A DNA stretch of 5,028 bases, from the NCBI GenBank assembly GCA_030044325.1, contig JASHWA010000480.1:1-5028 (forward strand), read 5' to 3'. Shown piece after piece: positions 5,007 to 5,028 of the stretch; the stretch's first letter is position 1; the number at the start of each line of letters is the position of its first letter. A program made the position numbers and the translations under genes. The stretch is from Bryobacteraceae bacterium. GTDB taxonomy: Bacteria; Acidobacteriota; Terriglobia; Bryobacterales; Bryobacteraceae. The notes beneath the pieces are model-generated. The model worked only from the letters and a program-made list of their open reading frames with translations, was not told the DNA's origin and ran no database searches.

Positions 5007-5028
5007 GGAGCGCCGCCGATGCATCCAT
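4990..5028 (+). CDS. IS3 OrfB N-terminal codons, cut by window edge
   Basis: In the frame starting at 4990 the sequence reads ELGSGEERRRCIH. This resembles the start of many IS3 OrfB proteins, where an E-R-R-R-hydrophobic block precedes the helix-turn-helix-like region and the rve catalytic domain. The frame is +1 relative to orfA and has no ATG, GTG or TTG in the visible part. OrfB would therefore be made as an OrfAB fusion by frameshifting or slippage at the A7 run, or from an unusual start such as CTG at 4993. The catalytic domain is outside the window, so the call rests on 13 codons and context. Confidence 0.55.

Larger units (their letters stand above)
4640..5028 (+). mobile_element. IS3-family insertion sequence, left part
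   Basis: The element consists of a left terminus, orfA and the first codons of orfB; it continues past the window edge. The left boundary is placed at one of the TG dinucleotides at 4640, 4642/4643 or 4645 in TGTGGTGGACC, because IS3 ends start with TG and because the minus-strand host ORF stops resembling native protein there. The end contains T6-GGAC-A6 (4654-4669), a short inverted repeat. The right end and the 3-5 bp target duplication lie outside the window. Confidence 0.75.

Noticed and set aside
4602..5024. Minus-strand ORF of 140 codons across the IS3 left end
   Set aside because: It is antisense to orfA, which has a strong ribosome site and a clear helix-turn-helix and zipper.
1..5028. 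CRISPR array, riboswitch or replication origin
   Set aside because: No regularly spaced repeat-spacer pattern, no recognisable riboswitch core and no iteron or DnaA-box cluster was seen.

Overview
The window looks like accessory DNA from a GC-rich, probably acidobacterial genome (a Solibacter/Bryobacter-type soil bacterium is my best guess). The main taxonomic clue is the large permease at 1091-3502. It has the duplicated MacB-core/FtsX architecture of the 'acidobacterial duplicated orphan permease' (ADOP) family, and no ATPase gene lies beside it. No rRNA or other strong taxonomic marker is present, so the assignment is an inference.

Layout. (1) 1-567 is the 3' part of an IS6-family insertion sequence: the transposase lacks its N-terminus because the window begins inside it, and a right terminal repeat similar to that of IS26 ends near 567. 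(2) 568-1090 has no convincing protein gene. It does contain the 3' half of a tRNA-Phe(GAA), anticodon arm through CCA, on the minus strand (598-647), with no D-arm or 5' acceptor half. An imperfect inverted repeat brackets this half-tRNA, and four helically spaced 9-bp direct repeats follow at 708-755. I read this as a relic attachment site of a tRNA-targeting integrative element. (3) 1091-3502 encodes the ADOP-type membrane protein. (4) 3503-3737 is a short convergent gap with GC-rich hairpins. (5) On the minus strand, 4448-3738 encodes a compact endonuclease IV/xylose-isomerase-like TIM-barrel protein with a full set of candidate metal ligands. It is coupled through a TAATG overlap to an upstream small acidic ORF. 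(6) That small ORF is cut at its 5' end by an IS3-family element that starts near 4640-4645 and runs off the right edge, showing orfA (4719-5006) and the first codons of orfB.

How the parts relate. The permease and the TIM-barrel gene are convergent and probably independent. The small acidic ORF and the TIM-barrel gene form the only visible operon, and the IS3 insertion has probably separated it from its native promoter and start codon. Two different IS families and a tRNA-derived att relic within 5 kb indicate a recombination-prone region. The least explained elements are the half-tRNA/repeat complex and the TIM-barrel plus small-protein pair.
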